From the NCBI RefSeq assembly GCF_014653175.1, contig NZ_BNAG01000001.1, forward strand, positions 1,054,001 to 1,118,000: a stretch of 64,000 nt of DNA, given 5' to 3'. Below are positions 40,412-49,694 of this stretch, one piece after another. The translations under genes were made by a program, and so were the position numbers. The notes beneath the pieces were generated by a model. That model did no database searches. It saw nothing but the letters and a program-made list of their open reading frames with translations, and was not told the origin of the DNA. This DNA is from Roseivirga thermotolerans. GTDB taxonomy: Bacteria; Bacteroidota; Bacteroidia; Cytophagales; Cyclobacteriaceae. Position 1 is the stretch's first letter. Each line of letters starts with the position of its first letter.

Positions 40412-41392
40412 CTAAAGATCGTTGCTTCTCAAGAAAGTATTTACACGGCTGGTGTATCGTTCTTTGTACTCTTCGCGCGTATAGAGCTTTACGTGCTCAC
40501 AGTCTTTGAAAAGCACAGGGTAGACGTTAAAAAGCCCTTCTACTTCGGTCTCTAAAATGGAAGCAGGAGTTGTTTTGTCTCCATCGCTATACAGAATGAG
40601 CGTGGGGAGTTTTGTATTGTTGAGCAGGTAAGAGAGCTTCATTTTATCGCTGTAACCATTTACTTTTTTATCGAAGCTGCCCCATGCCATATTGAAGATG
40701 AAATTGGGAATACCCATGCTTTGTCCTTCCAGGCGAGCTGTTTCTTTAATATTGCTCAGGGGGCTGTCGAGAATGAGCTTATGAACCTTGAGCCCATTTT
40801 CCTTTTGAAACTCTACCAGGTCTGGTCGGTTTATGGCCACAGCACTGGCCATAGCTCCCATAGAAAAGCCCCAGAGCACAAAATCAGTTTGCCCGTAGTT
40901 CTCGTTGAGCATTTTCATGCTGCCCACAATGTCTTCTGCAAACTCATAGCCCAGGGCCGTCTTGGCTTCTTGCGACTTGCCGGAGTTGCGCAAATCGGGG
41001 ATGAATACATTGTAGAGCGTGTCGAGACCCTGAGCTTTTACAAGCTCCAGATACTTCATGGTTTTTAGCCTGTTGGAGGTGCGGCCATGGTTAATCATTA
41101 GTGTTTGAGTAATGCCTTCTTTGGCTGCGGGCATGTACCATCCGTTGAGTGCAACCTCATCTGTCAGGGAGTTGTAGTCAATTTCACGGTAGGTGTCGAA
41201 TCCATAGTCTCCCGGTGTTCGTTTCGCTCCAATACCGTAGTTTTCCAGAATCTCCGGATTATCGGTTACATATTCGAAGGTGTGCCGGTCGTAGTCGGTA
41301 ATGAGCGAGACAAACTTGGGAACGGCTATAAAGTAAAATGCCAGCACGAGTAGTACTACGCTGATGGCTAAAATGCGTAAAAACTTCTTCAT
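40412..41392 (-). CDS. Membrane-anchored alpha/beta hydrolase
   Basis: A 326-residue protein with an N-terminal hydrophobic anchor (RILAISVVLLVLAFYFIAVP). The hydrolase fold shows in LMINHGRTSNR (oxyanion region), FIPDLRNSGKSQ, the nucleophile elbow WGFSMGAMASA, LILYSDGDKTTP and a final histidine in DCEHVKLYTREEY. This matches BAAT/DUF-type serine hydrolases and the substrate is unknown. ATG 41392 is preferred to TTG 41401. It is a single gene. Confidence 0.85.
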   Translation of the reverse strand: MKKFLRILAISVVLLVLAFYFIAVPKFVSLITDYDRHTFEYVTDNPEILENYGIGAKRTPGDYGFDTYREIDYNSLTDEVALNGWYMPAAKEGITQTLMINHGRTSNRLKTMKYLELVKAQGLDTLYNVFIPDLRNSGKSQEAKTALGYEFAEDIVGSMKMLNENYGQTDFVLWGFSMGAMASAVAINRPDLVEFQKENGLKVHKLILDSPLSNIKETARLEGQSMGIPNFIFNMAWGSFDKKVNGYSDKMKLSYLLNNTKLPTLILYSDGDKTTPASILETEVEGLFNVYPVLFKDCEHVKLYTREEYKERYTSRVNTFLRSNDL

Positions 41393-41483
41393 TGGTTTCA
41401 AAGGTTCCGGACGGTTTATTGTTGCTTAGAGGTCGGTATTTCGGTTGCTGTACAACTAATCTAAGCCAGGTATAATATACCGC

Positions 41484-42410
41484 TTATTTCGATACGGATG
41501 CTAATAAATAGAGTACAGCCATGCGTACGGCTACTCCATTTTCTACCTGATCCAGAATTATGGCGTGTTCTGAGTCGGCCACATCACTGTTTAGTTCTAC
41601 CCCGCGGTTTATGGGCCCCGGGTGCATTATCACAATTTCTTTGTTCAGGGAGTCGAGTAGCTTTTTATTGACACCATAGTAGAGCGAGTATTCTCTCAAC
41701 GAGGGGAAGTACTTTATGTGCTGTCGTTCCAACTGAATGCGTAAGATATTGGCCACATCGCACCATTCCAGGGCTTTTTTTACATCGAGCTCTACTTTTA
41801 CTCCCAGCGAGGCAATGTGTTTGGGTAGTAAGGTTATGGGGCCGCAAACCATTACTTCGGCACCAAGTTTTTGAAGTGCAAAAATGTTGGAGAGTGCCAC
41901 ACGCGAGTGTAGAATGTCGCCAATAATGGCCACTTTTTTCCCGGCTACTTCTCCGAGTCGTTCTCGTATAGAGAAGGTATCGAGCAGGGCCTGGGTAGGG
42001 TGCTCATGGGTGCCGTCTCCGGCATTCACTATGTTGGCTTTTATGTGTTTGGCCAAAAAATGGGGTGCTCCGGGGCTCGAATGTCGCATTACTATCATGT
42101 CTACTTTCATAGACAAAATGTTGTTCACCGTGTCGAGCAGGGTTTCTCCTTTTTTTACGGAGCTGTTGCTGCTGGAAAAGTTAATCACATCGGCCGAAAG
42201 CCTTTTCTCTGCCAGCTCAAACGACAGTTTGGTTCGGGTAGAGTTTTCAAAAAATACGTTGGCTATGGTAATGTCTCTCAAAGACGGCACTTTCTTGATG
42301 GGTCTGTTGATTACATCTTTGAATTCCTCAGCCGTCTGAAAAATGAGCTCTATATCTTCTCTAGTAAGATCTTTTATCCCCAGAAGATGCTTTGTGCTCA
42401 GTTTCTCCAT
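41484..42410 (-). CDS. pyrB: Aspartate carbamoyltransferase catalytic subunit
   Basis: A 308-residue enzyme that makes carbamoyl aspartate, the committed step of pyrimidine synthesis. Carbamoyl-phosphate motif FFENSTRTKLSFELAEKRL, then HPTQALLDTFSIRE, KVAIIGDILHSRVALSN, and the C-terminal HPGPINRGVELNSDVAD. No pyrI regulatory gene is nearby. It starts at the end of pyrR with no gap (42410/42411), so the two form an operon. Confidence 0.97.
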   Translation of the reverse strand: MEKLSTKHLLGIKDLTREDIELIFQTAEEFKDVINRPIKKVPSLRDITIANVFFENSTRTKLSFELAEKRLSADVINFSSSNSSVKKGETLLDTVNNILSMKVDMIVMRHSSPGAPHFLAKHIKANIVNAGDGTHEHPTQALLDTFSIRERLGEVAGKKVAIIGDILHSRVALSNIFALQKLGAEVMVCGPITLLPKHIASLGVKVELDVKKALEWCDVANILRIQLERQHIKYFPSLREYSLYYGVNKKLLDSLNKEIVIMHPGPINRGVELNSDVADSEHAIILDQVENGVAVRMAVLYLLASVSK

Positions 42411-42959
42411 TTAATCTATCTTGTTAATTAGCCAAACATTGTCTTCTTCTACCCCTTTTTGGTGTTTCCATTCCACCAGTACTTTTTGGCTCTCCAAAGT
42501 GTTTACTTCTTTGCCTATGTAGTCGGGGAAAATGGGCAGGTGGCTCGAATATCTTCTTTTAACCAAAACCATTAGCTCCACTTTTTTGGGTCGGCCAAAG
42601 GCATGCATAGCGTCCAGAGCTGCCCTAACGGTGCGTCCGGTATAGAAAACATCGTCAATAAGAATTACCTTTTTTTCCTCAATCAGAAAGTCAATTTTGG
42701 TTTCATTGGCTCTTACAGGAGAGTCTCTTCTGCGAAAATCGTCCCGGTAAAAGGTAGCGTCCAAATAGCCCAGTTGAATGGAGGTGTTGGTGAGCTCCTG
42801 CAGGCGCTCCTTAATTCTTTCGGCCAGATAAATACCTCTAGGCTGGAGCCCTAAAAGAACAGTGTTGTCGAAATTTTGATGTTTTTCTATCAGTTGCTGA
42901 CAGAGCCGGCCAATGGTGATGGCTAACTGAGGATGACCTAAAAGAAGCCGCTTTTGCAT
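42411..42959 (-). CDS. pyrR: PyrR-type uracil phosphoribosyltransferase / pyrimidine regulator
   Basis: A 182-residue type I phosphoribosyltransferase with the PRPP loop VILIDDVFYTGRTVRAALDAM, the substrate strand LLGLQPRGIYLAERI and FYRDDFRRRDSPV. PyrR can regulate pyr genes by RNA binding and also makes UMP from uracil. It is directly upstream of pyrB. ATG 42959 is the start because the in-frame upstream TTG lies inside a TATATTTG -7 element (42969-42976). The resulting leader is very short, so attenuation within this transcript's leader is unlikely. Confidence 0.92.
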   Translation of the reverse strand: MQKRLLLGHPQLAITIGRLCQQLIEKHQNFDNTVLLGLQPRGIYLAERIKERLQELTNTSIQLGYLDATFYRDDFRRRDSPVRANETKIDFLIEEKKVILIDDVFYTGRTVRAALDAMHAFGRPKKVELMVLVKRRYSSHLPIFPDYIGKEVNTLESQKVLVEWKHQKGVEEDNVWLINKID

Positions 42960-42968
42960 TTCAGAATA

Positions 42969-42976
42969 CAAATATA
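42969..42976 (-). promoter_or_regulatory. -7 element (TATATTTG) for pyrR-pyrB
   Basis: Perfect TAnnTTTG on the minus strand 9 bp before the pyrR ATG, implying a very short or absent leader. Confidence 0.5.
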
Positions 42977-43044
42977 GTAAAAGGAATTGCTCAGAGAAGT
43001 TTGATCAATTTTTTAATGCGGAAAGTCTGATTTACGAACCCCTG

Positions 43045-44511
43045 CTATTCCACCGTGACGGGTATAACTCTGAACACGCGCTGTACATTGCCCACCTTGT
43101 CCATTTGTCCTTCTAAAAGGGTTACAAGGATTTTGTTTTGGTGCCACTCAATGAGCTTTGAGTTGTACACTTTAAACTGCCGGCTGGCCAGATGGGCCTC
43201 TAAACTCTGAGCGAATGGGCTTTTATTTTGTGGCTTTATTACTCCCCCATAAAGTTCTTTTTCGTTGCGGGCAATAAGACCCGTTTGACCCTGAAAAGTA
43301 GACTGAACGAAATTGTTAAAGCTGGTCTGCTGGGTGTATTGGCCATCTATGTGCAGCGTTTCGGCCAGTTCGCCCTTTTGATTGACCACGGCCAACATGT
43401 GATGACTAATGTTCAACGTAAAGCGTAAGGCCAGGTACCTTGTAGACTGGTTCTCAAGAAGGGTAATGACGGAGGAATTTCTGTTTCTCTGCAAAGACCT
43501 ATAAAATGTCATGCTCAGAAAAAAATGGTTTCCGTCTGTTTGAATGGGAAAAAGGGTGGCCTCTGTTTCGGTAGACCATTTCCCCTTTTTGGCCACTTTT
43601 TCTTTGGCTTTGCTCACTACCTTATTGGCTCTTTTTTCTCCCAAATGAGAGAAAAAACCTTCTATTTCAAAAAAAGGGGTAAGCACAATGTCTTTTTTGC
43701 TTTCCTGATCGAGCATCACGTGAAAAATGCCGCTGTAGCCCTGAGACTTGGGTAAGGTATAAAAGCCCGCAATTAGTTGCCTTCCCCCGGCAAAGTCTGA
43801 CACGCTACTTACATGCAACTGATAACCGGGCAGTGGGTTGAATACATGTTGTCTCACCAGCCTGCCCTGAGAATCGTAGTTTTTAAGTTCGAAGCCAAGG
43901 TCTTTGTTAGTGTTGTAATGGCTCGTGATTATTGAAACCACTTCCCACTTTTCATCAAAGGTACACTGGACGAGATTGCTTGTTTGACTGTACAGACCTT
44001 GAAGTGTTTGAATGGTGCCGTTGGTCATATCCAGAAGAAAGGCGGTAGAACGGGCATCGAACAAGCCGGCAAAGAGGGCCTTGTTATTAACTACTTCAAA
44101 AAACCATACTTCTTTAGATTCGAATAGCGGAACTTTTATTTCGGTGAACTCATACTTTTCGTTGAACTTAATAATGCTCAACTCATTTCTCAGTATTGTT
44201 TTCTGGGTAAGTAGGTAGAGTTGACCATTGTTGAAGTCTGTTCGCAGTATATTAGTCCGTACATCTAAAGGAAGAATAACCGTTTGTTGCAAGACCAATT
44301 GTGGGTTGTAAAAATGTACTTTCAGGTGGTAGCTTCTAGACTTTTCGAGCATGTGTTTTTCGAGTATCGCAAAGCCCTTTTCACCCATGCTCACGGTTTC
44401 AAAACTTACGGAGGTAGGATCGGCAACAATTTCGACAGCATTGGTTTGTGCCGAGAGAGGAAATAAGGCCGTAAGGATGAGGCCTGCCATTAGGATTAAT
44501 CGGTGTGTCAT
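43045..44511 (-). CDS. Secreted beta-rich protein, paralogue of the next gene
   Basis: A 488-residue protein with a signal peptide (MTHRLILMAGLILTALFPLSAQ) and a body of alternating strands suggesting a beta-propeller. A charged internal motif (FFSHLGEKRANKVVSKAKEKV, then KKGKWSTETEATLFPI) matches the equivalent region of the gene at 44530-46080 (FLDHNGERRAEKLKDKA, then KKRGREWRYKIDGLF). The two are distant paralogues. I recognise no named family. It is the last gene of an operon beginning with the EVE gene. Confidence 0.7.
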   Translation of the reverse strand: MTHRLILMAGLILTALFPLSAQTNAVEIVADPTSVSFETVSMGEKGFAILEKHMLEKSRSYHLKVHFYNPQLVLQQTVILPLDVRTNILRTDFNNGQLYLLTQKTILRNELSIIKFNEKYEFTEIKVPLFESKEVWFFEVVNNKALFAGLFDARSTAFLLDMTNGTIQTLQGLYSQTSNLVQCTFDEKWEVVSIITSHYNTNKDLGFELKNYDSQGRLVRQHVFNPLPGYQLHVSSVSDFAGGRQLIAGFYTLPKSQGYSGIFHVMLDQESKKDIVLTPFFEIEGFFSHLGEKRANKVVSKAKEKVAKKGKWSTETEATLFPIQTDGNHFFLSMTFYRSLQRNRNSSVITLLENQSTRYLALRFTLNISHHMLAVVNQKGELAETLHIDGQYTQQTSFNNFVQSTFQGQTGLIARNEKELYGGVIKPQNKSPFAQSLEAHLASRQFKVYNSKLIEWHQNKILVTLLEGQMDKVGNVQRVFRVIPVTVE

Positions 44512-44529
44512 ACAGTTTGGGTTGAACGG

Positions 44530-46080
44530 TTAGTGCTCTATGGCTACTGCGTTTACAAAGAATACCTTGCGGTTGCCATCACCTTCCGGGTTCTTTACGT
44601 TCTGAACTCCATAAACCAGAAAGCGATTGCCGAACCAACCTACTATTCCCTGAAATTCTTCTTTTTCGTAGCGTAGCTGATCTTCATCGTCCATCAGCCT
44701 CAATTTTTGTACCATCCGTTCTTTTTCGTTGCCATTCAGATGTCTGGCCACTAGTTCCTCATCGAGGTAGTAGGCGTAGTAAGCATCGGCTCCCGACCAC
44801 TGAAAGGCTCCAAAGGTTCTAAGGGTGCCTTTTAGCTCTTCATCAATATCCATACTGTGATCCCACAACAGCTCGCCTTTGTGATTAATAGCAAAGGCAA
44901 AGGCATGGGTAAAATCAAATTCATTGGGTTGGCTGGCACTTCTGAAATTGGAGCGTGTCCAGGCATCGTATGGATTGTAAAAAGGGTCGGTTGGAGCAAT
45001 CAGCGGACTGGTTACCTGCCGATAGCGCATGTAATTTTGTGTGCTCATGTTCCAGGGCTTGAAAAACTCTCCCATAATTATGAGAGCCTCACGGCTTTCT
45101 TCCATTTCGGTAAACAACCCGTCAATTTTATAGCGCCATTCTCTGCCTCTTTTTTTGGCTGTAATGGCTTTGTCTTTTAGCTTTTCGGCCCTGCGTTCGC
45201 CATTATGGTCCAGAAAGCTATTGAATTCACCAAAATTGTAATAGCGCATAGTTTGCCGGCCTGTCCGGTCTACATGGTTTACATAGAAGCCGCTGGGGAA
45301 GGTGCCGGTTTTTACGCTGTAGAGTCCCACTACCAGTTGCTCTTTGTCTATAATAGAAGATGAAACAGCCGAAAGGAGTTGGTGATCCTTTGCGGTTTGT
45401 AACTCATAGCCTCTAATGGCATTGCCATTGTAATCGTAGGTATTTACCACTATGGTGCGGTCTTTCTGAAGGTTTTGCTTGGAGGAAAGCACGTTGAACG
45501 TCACACTGTCAGCATTTACTTTTACCTCCAGCAGTTCGGAGTTATTTTGAAACACATTGGGCAGGGTTTTTACCTTGTTGGTGTTAAGGTCGTAAGCAAA
45601 TACGGCAGGCCTGGACTCAATATAACCACCAATTACCGCATGATCTTGAATAACCTCAAACTCCTGAATGTCCAGATCAACAATAGTTTTAGGTTCAAAT
45701 TCTTGTAATTCGCGTTGCTTAAGGTCTACTGAAACCAGCTTGATGAGGCGGTTCAGTTGGGTATTTTGAAAGAGTAAAAGGGTTTTGTCTCCCACATAAT
45801 GATAGCCTTTGAGGTGAAGCTGCCGGTCTACTGTTAACGAATCTGCCCACAAAAAATTCAATTGCTTATCCAGGTGGTGGAAAACCACCGGATATTGTTT
45901 ATTGTTTCCTTTTAGTTGCGGCTGAACAATAAGAACCCCGTTTTCTTCTTGAGAAATGACCACGTAATCTATATTGTCCCAGTTGTGTTCCAACTCATAC
46001 CTTCCCAGATGTTGAACCTGAGCCAAAGCCAGGCCAGGCACCCAAAGAATTAGAAAAAGTATGCTTTGCAAACGTGTCAT
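44530..46080 (-). CDS. Secreted beta-rich protein, paralogue of the previous gene
   Basis: A 516-residue protein with a signal peptide (MTRLQSILFLILWVPGLALAQ) and many short strands (VVISQEENGVLIVQPQL, KTLLLFQNTQLNRLIKLVSV, QDHAVIGGYIESRPAVFAY), consistent with a propeller-like fold. It shares a charged internal block with its neighbour. Its start overlaps the EVE gene end by 4 bp, so the genes are co-translated. Function unknown; probably periplasmic. Confidence 0.7.
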   Translation of the reverse strand: MTRLQSILFLILWVPGLALAQVQHLGRYELEHNWDNIDYVVISQEENGVLIVQPQLKGNNKQYPVVFHHLDKQLNFLWADSLTVDRQLHLKGYHYVGDKTLLLFQNTQLNRLIKLVSVDLKQRELQEFEPKTIVDLDIQEFEVIQDHAVIGGYIESRPAVFAYDLNTNKVKTLPNVFQNNSELLEVKVNADSVTFNVLSSKQNLQKDRTIVVNTYDYNGNAIRGYELQTAKDHQLLSAVSSSIIDKEQLVVGLYSVKTGTFPSGFYVNHVDRTGRQTMRYYNFGEFNSFLDHNGERRAEKLKDKAITAKKRGREWRYKIDGLFTEMEESREALIIMGEFFKPWNMSTQNYMRYRQVTSPLIAPTDPFYNPYDAWTRSNFRSASQPNEFDFTHAFAFAINHKGELLWDHSMDIDEELKGTLRTFGAFQWSGADAYYAYYLDEELVARHLNGNEKERMVQKLRLMDDEDQLRYEKEEFQGIVGWFGNRFLVYGVQNVKNPEGDGNRKVFFVNAVAIEH

Positions 46081-46484
46081 TCCTGAGCCATCTTAAGAAT
46101 TTGATCAAACTCTTCTTTTTTAACCGGTTGGACCGAAAGCCGCGAGTTTTTGACCAGCACCATTTCCGATAACAACGACTCTCGTTTAATGTCTTCTAAA
46201 AAAACCGGTTTTTTAAGCTTCTGTTTAGGCACAAAGTCAACCACCACCCAACGGTCGTCATCCGTTGTGGGGTCGGGGTAGTGCTCACTTACACACTCTG
46301 CTATGCCCACCACGGCTTTTTCGTTCACACTGTGGTAGAACAAAGCAAGGTCTCCGGGTTTCATGGCCTTTAGGTTATTTCTGGCTTGGTAGTTTCTCAC
46401 ACCATCCCAATGGTCTTGGCCTTTTTGAACAAGATCATCGTAAGAATAGGTATTTGGCTCAGATTTTATCAACCAATAGTTCAT
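46077..46484 (-). CDS. EVE-domain protein
   Basis: A 135-residue protein consisting of one EVE domain, related to the PUA/YTH fold that recognises modified bases. Motifs: MNYWLIKSEPNTYSYDDL, HWDGVRNYQARNNLKAMKPGDLALFYHS, KAVVGIAECVSEHYPDPT, and the C-terminal MVLVKNSRLSVQPV. The length and start match the family norm. It leads an operon with two secreted proteins, an unusual partnership for a predicted nucleic-acid reader. Confidence 0.93.
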   Translation of the reverse strand: MNYWLIKSEPNTYSYDDLVQKGQDHWDGVRNYQARNNLKAMKPGDLALFYHSVNEKAVVGIAECVSEHYPDPTTDDDRWVVVDFVPKQKLKKPVFLEDIKRESLLSEMVLVKNSRLSVQPVKKEEFDQILKMAQE

Positions 46485-46497
46485 AATCAGTTATTTT

Positions 46498-46505
46498 TAA
46501 CTTTG
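46498..46505 (+). promoter_or_regulatory. -7 element (TAACTTTG) for the PolX-like gene
   Basis: Perfect TAnnTTTG on the plus strand, 77 bp before the TTG start of the PolX-like gene. Confidence 0.45.
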
Positions 46506-46582
46506 CGTGCTGACAGACAGTAGTTAGTCTTTCCGGCCTAAAAAAGCAAGTATTATCATCGCTCATTAACAAATCAAGTCAA

Positions 46583-48292
46583 TTGGATAACTCAACAATT
46601 CTTAAACAACTCAAGCTGCTGGCTTCACTTATGGAGCTGCACGATGAAAACACTTTTAAAATAAGGGGTTATCAGAACGCCATCTTCCAATTAGACAAAA
46701 TGGATGTGAACCTTGCGGCCATGAGTCTTGCCGAACTTGAATCGTTGCAAGGGGTGGGCAAAGGTATTGCGGCCACCATTCAGGAACTAGCTCAAACAGG
46801 AACATCAGAGGCACTGCAAAACTTACTGGAAGCAACTCCCGAAGGCATAGTGGAACTGCTGGATATGAAGGGCATTGGTCCTAAAAAAATCAAAGTGCTA
46901 TGGAAAGAACTGGGGATTGAAAGTGGCCATGAACTAAAGGAGGCGGCCAATTCGGGCTTGGTGGCTAAACTCAAAGGCTTTGGCGAAAAAACGCATCAAA
47001 CCATTATTGAGGCATTGGAATTTAAAGAAGCCAATGCCAACAAACTGCACTACGCTGATGCAGAAGTGATAGCCAATGAATTGGTGGAACACCTTAATGG
47101 TATGAAAAATGTTGAGAAGGCTACCATTACCGGAGGGCTCAGGCGCAAGCTAGAGGTGGCTGAAAGCCTGGAAATTTTAGTCGCTTCTTCAGACTTCAAT
47201 GCTCTTGAGGAAGAGCTTGGTGCTCTGGAGCCTTTTGAGCAGTTAGTAGAAGAAAGTGGTCCGCTTGTTTGGAGAGGAACCTTTAAAAAGCACCGCATAC
47301 CTGTTGAGCTTATGCTCTGTGATCCGGCTCATTTCGTGCGCGAACAATTGCTAAAGACTGGCAGCCAGCGACACATTAGTATTCCTGTTGCCAACGATAT
47401 GAGTCTTCGCGATATGGCCTACAACGGGAACTTCGATTCTGAAGAAAAAATTTACGAAGCCCTAAACATGGCCTATGTGGCCCCTGAGCTGCGCGAAGGA
47501 ACATTCGAAATAGAACGGGCCAAAAGCAACTCACTACCTCGCTTGGTTGTAATGGAAGACCTGAAGGGGATTCTGCACAACCACTCTACTTATAGCGATG
47601 GTAAACATTCACTCCGACAAATGGCTGAGTATTGCAAAGAGTTGGGTTACGAGTATTTGGGCATTTGCGACCATAGTAAGTCTGCCTTCTATGCCAATGG
47701 ACTTAATGAAGAGCGGGTGGCGCTACAGCACCAGGAGATAGATGAGCTGAACAAAGAACTAGCTCCCTTTAAAATATTCAAGGGGATAGAGTCGGATATT
47801 CTTAACGATGGGAGCCTGGACTATGCCGATAATGTGCTGGCTAGTTTCGACTTTATTGTGGCCTCTGTCCATTCCGTTCTAAACATGAACAAGCAGAGGG
47901 CTACACAACGCCTTTTGCGAGCTATTGAAAATCCGTACACCACGATACTAGGTCATCCAACAGGGCGTTTGCTGCTCAGAAGGGCCGGATACCCTATAGA
48001 CCATAAGGCAGTAATAGACCATTGCGCCAAACATAACGTGGTGATTGAGATTAATGCCAATCCGTGGAGGCTCGATTTGGATTGGAGATGGGTAAACTAC
48101 GCGTTGGAGCAGGGGGTGAAACTCGCTATAAACCCCGATGCGCATGCTATGGAAGGGTATCATCATATGCAATACGGCTTGCTTATTGGGAGAAAAGGGG
48201 GGCTCACAGCCGAAATGACCTTGAATGCCATGAGCAGAGATGCCATAGAAAAGCATTTCTCAGAAAAGAAAGAACAAGTAGCCAATGCCTAA
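46583..48292 (+). CDS. PolX-family protein with PHP domain; polymerase active site degenerate
   Basis: A 569-residue protein with an N-terminal HhH region (SLMELHDENTFKIRGYQNA ... LQGVGKGIAATIQEL), a nucleotidyltransferase-like middle and a C-terminal PHP domain (LHNHSTYSDGKHS with His332 and His334; LGICDHSKSAFYANG; EINANPWRLDLDW; NPDAHAMEGYHHMQYG). In PolX the polymerase aspartates normally lie in a GSxRRG...DxD motif and a later VDL strand. Here I see GGLRRKLEVAESLEILVAS with Ser195 and Glu197, and VEL with Glu242. Polymerase activity is probably lost, leaving a PHP nuclease or phosphatase. The start is TTG 46583, which fits the family N-terminus. The stop overlaps the GT9 start by 8 bp. 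Confidence 0.88.
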   Translation: MDNSTILKQLKLLASLMELHDENTFKIRGYQNAIFQLDKMDVNLAAMSLAELESLQGVGKGIAATIQELAQTGTSEALQNLLEATPEGIVELLDMKGIGPKKIKVLWKELGIESGHELKEAANSGLVAKLKGFGEKTHQTIIEALEFKEANANKLHYADAEVIANELVEHLNGMKNVEKATITGGLRRKLEVAESLEILVASSDFNALEEELGALEPFEQLVEESGPLVWRGTFKKHRIPVELMLCDPAHFVREQLLKTGSQRHISIPVANDMSLRDMAYNGNFDSEEKIYEALNMAYVAPELREGTFEIERAKSNSLPRLVVMEDLKGILHNHSTYSDGKHSLRQMAEYCKELGYEYLGICDHSKSAFYANGLNEERVALQHQEIDELNKELAPFKIFKGIESDILNDGSLDYADNVLASFDFIVASVHSVLNMNKQRATQRLLRAIENPYTTILGHPTGRLLLRRAGYPIDHKAVIDHCAKHNVVIEINANPWRLDLDWRWVNYALEQGVKLAINPDAHAMEGYHHMQYGLLIGRKGGLTAEMTLNAMSRDAIEKHFSEKKEQVANA

Positions 48293-49298
48293 GAAGGTAT
48301 TAATCATTCGTTTTTCATCCATTGGAGATATAGTACTTACGACCCCGGTAATTAGGGTTATAAAAACTCAAATGGACGATGTGGAGGTGCACTATGCCAC
48401 AAAAAAGCACTTTTATCCGGTGCTGGAAGCCAACCCATACATCGATAAGTTTCATTTATTGGAAGGCGATTTGAAGGGCCTGATTCGTGAGCTTAAAGCC
48501 GAAAAGTTCGACTTTGTGGTAGACCTTCACAACAACCTTCGAACCAGGAGAATTAAGGCTGCCCTACAAGCAGAATCGGCAGCTTTCCCAAAACTCAATT
48601 GGGAAAAGTGGCTCATAGTCAACCTCAAAGTAGACAAGTTACCCAATGTACACATTGTAGATCGGTATTTGGAAGCTGCCCGGCCGCTTGGCGTGAAAAA
48701 TGATGCTCTCGGTTTGGATTACTTCATTCCCGAAAAAGATGAGGTGGAGAAAGACTGGCTTCCCGAAACTCACCAAAAAGAGTTTGTGGCTTTTGCCATT
48801 GGTGGCAATCACGAAACCAAGAAGCTTCCGCTGAACCGAATGATTGAGCTTTGCGATAAAATCAATAAACCCATTGTGCTGCTGGGAGGCAAAGAAGATG
48901 CTGAAAACGGAGAGCAAATTGCCGGGTTTTTCGATAGAGCGCATGAAACCGAAGACTTTAAAAAGCCGCTCAGTGAATTGGGTAAAAAGGCTCTTATATA
49001 CAATGGCTGTGGCAAGTTCTCTATCAATCAAAGCGCCTCGATTCTGAAGAAGGCAACGTATGTCTTTACTCATGATACGGGGATGATGCATATTGCAGCT
49101 GCACTCAAGAAGAACGTATTTTCTATCTGGGGTAATACCATTCCGGAGTTTGGCATGTATCCTTACCGAACCAAGTTTACCATACTTGAAAAGAAAGGGT
49201 TAGGCTGCAGGCCCTGCTCCAAGATTGGTTACAAGAAATGCCCTAAAGGACATTTTAAGTGCATGAATGAAATAGTATTCGACTTCTGGCTACCTTAG
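48285..49298 (+). CDS. Glycosyltransferase family 9 (heptosyltransferase-like)
   Basis: A 337-residue enzyme that adds a sugar, usually heptose, to lipopolysaccharide core. Motifs: KKVLIIRFSSIGDIVLTTPV at the N-terminus, DFVVDLHNNLRTRRIK, FAIGGNHETKKLPL, VLLGGKEDAENG, the donor-site FTHDTGMMHIAAALKKNVFSIWG and a C-terminal cysteine cluster (GLGCRPCSKIGYKKCPKG, then FKCM). The acceptor is unknown. It overlaps the PolX-like gene by 8 bp, so the two are co-transcribed. Confidence 0.92.
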   Translation: MPKKVLIIRFSSIGDIVLTTPVIRVIKTQMDDVEVHYATKKHFYPVLEANPYIDKFHLLEGDLKGLIRELKAEKFDFVVDLHNNLRTRRIKAALQAESAAFPKLNWEKWLIVNLKVDKLPNVHIVDRYLEAARPLGVKNDALGLDYFIPEKDEVEKDWLPETHQKEFVAFAIGGNHETKKLPLNRMIELCDKINKPIVLLGGKEDAENGEQIAGFFDRAHETEDFKKPLSELGKKALIYNGCGKFSINQSASILKKATYVFTHDTGMMHIAAALKKNVFSIWGNTIPEFGMYPYRTKFTILEKKGLGCRPCSKIGYKKCPKGHFKCMNEIVFDFWLP

Positions 49299-49328
49299 CT
49301 ACTGTTTGTGTGTTGATCTAAGAAATCG

Positions 49329-49402
49329 GTCATTCTGAATTTATTTCAGAATCTATCTTGGTCGCTAACGAATTGAAGACCCTGAATCAAGTTCAGGGTG
49401 AC
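49329..49402. repeat. GTCATT...TGAC structured repeat R1
   Basis: Two perfect hairpins, ATTCTGAA / TTCAGAAT and ACCCTGAA / TTCAGGGT, are framed by GTCA and TGAC, which can pair to make a three-way junction. It belongs to the family repeated at 52-59 kb. Confidence 0.75.
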
Positions 49403-49424
49403 GACTTTTAAAAAAGGCTCATTT

Positions 49425-49694
49425 ATGAAACACAAATCCCTTCAGACCATCTCGCTTGTTCTGGTAATGATCTCTCTGATTTTGGAGGTTGGTTATGATC
49501 AGGCCTGGTTTGAGCTCAACAATCCCCAGGCACTTTTCGGGGTTTCGTTAGCCCTTGTGTTAATCTCCATGTCCATTAATGTGAAGATTATCAGAACACT
49601 GGGGATTAAGCCGCACACCCGAAAAACCAGCCAGTTGGCATTGGTCATTGCGGCACTATATGCAGTAGCTGTCTTTGGACTGGAGTTAATATGA
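49425..49694 (+). CDS. Small membrane protein
   Basis: An 89-residue protein with three hydrophobic segments (LQTISLVLVMISLILEVGY, LFGVSLALVLISMSINV, LALVIAALYAVAVFGLELI). The start is ATG 49425; the upstream extension is read from the R1 repeat. It overlaps the next gene by ATGA. Function unknown. Confidence 0.7.
   Translation: MKHKSLQTISLVLVMISLILEVGYDQAWFELNNPQALFGVSLALVLISMSINVKIIRTLGIKPHTRKTSQLALVIAALYAVAVFGLELI

Noticed and set aside
42000-42431. 143-codon open frame on the plus strand
   Set aside because: It is antisense to pyrB, whose motifs are unambiguous.
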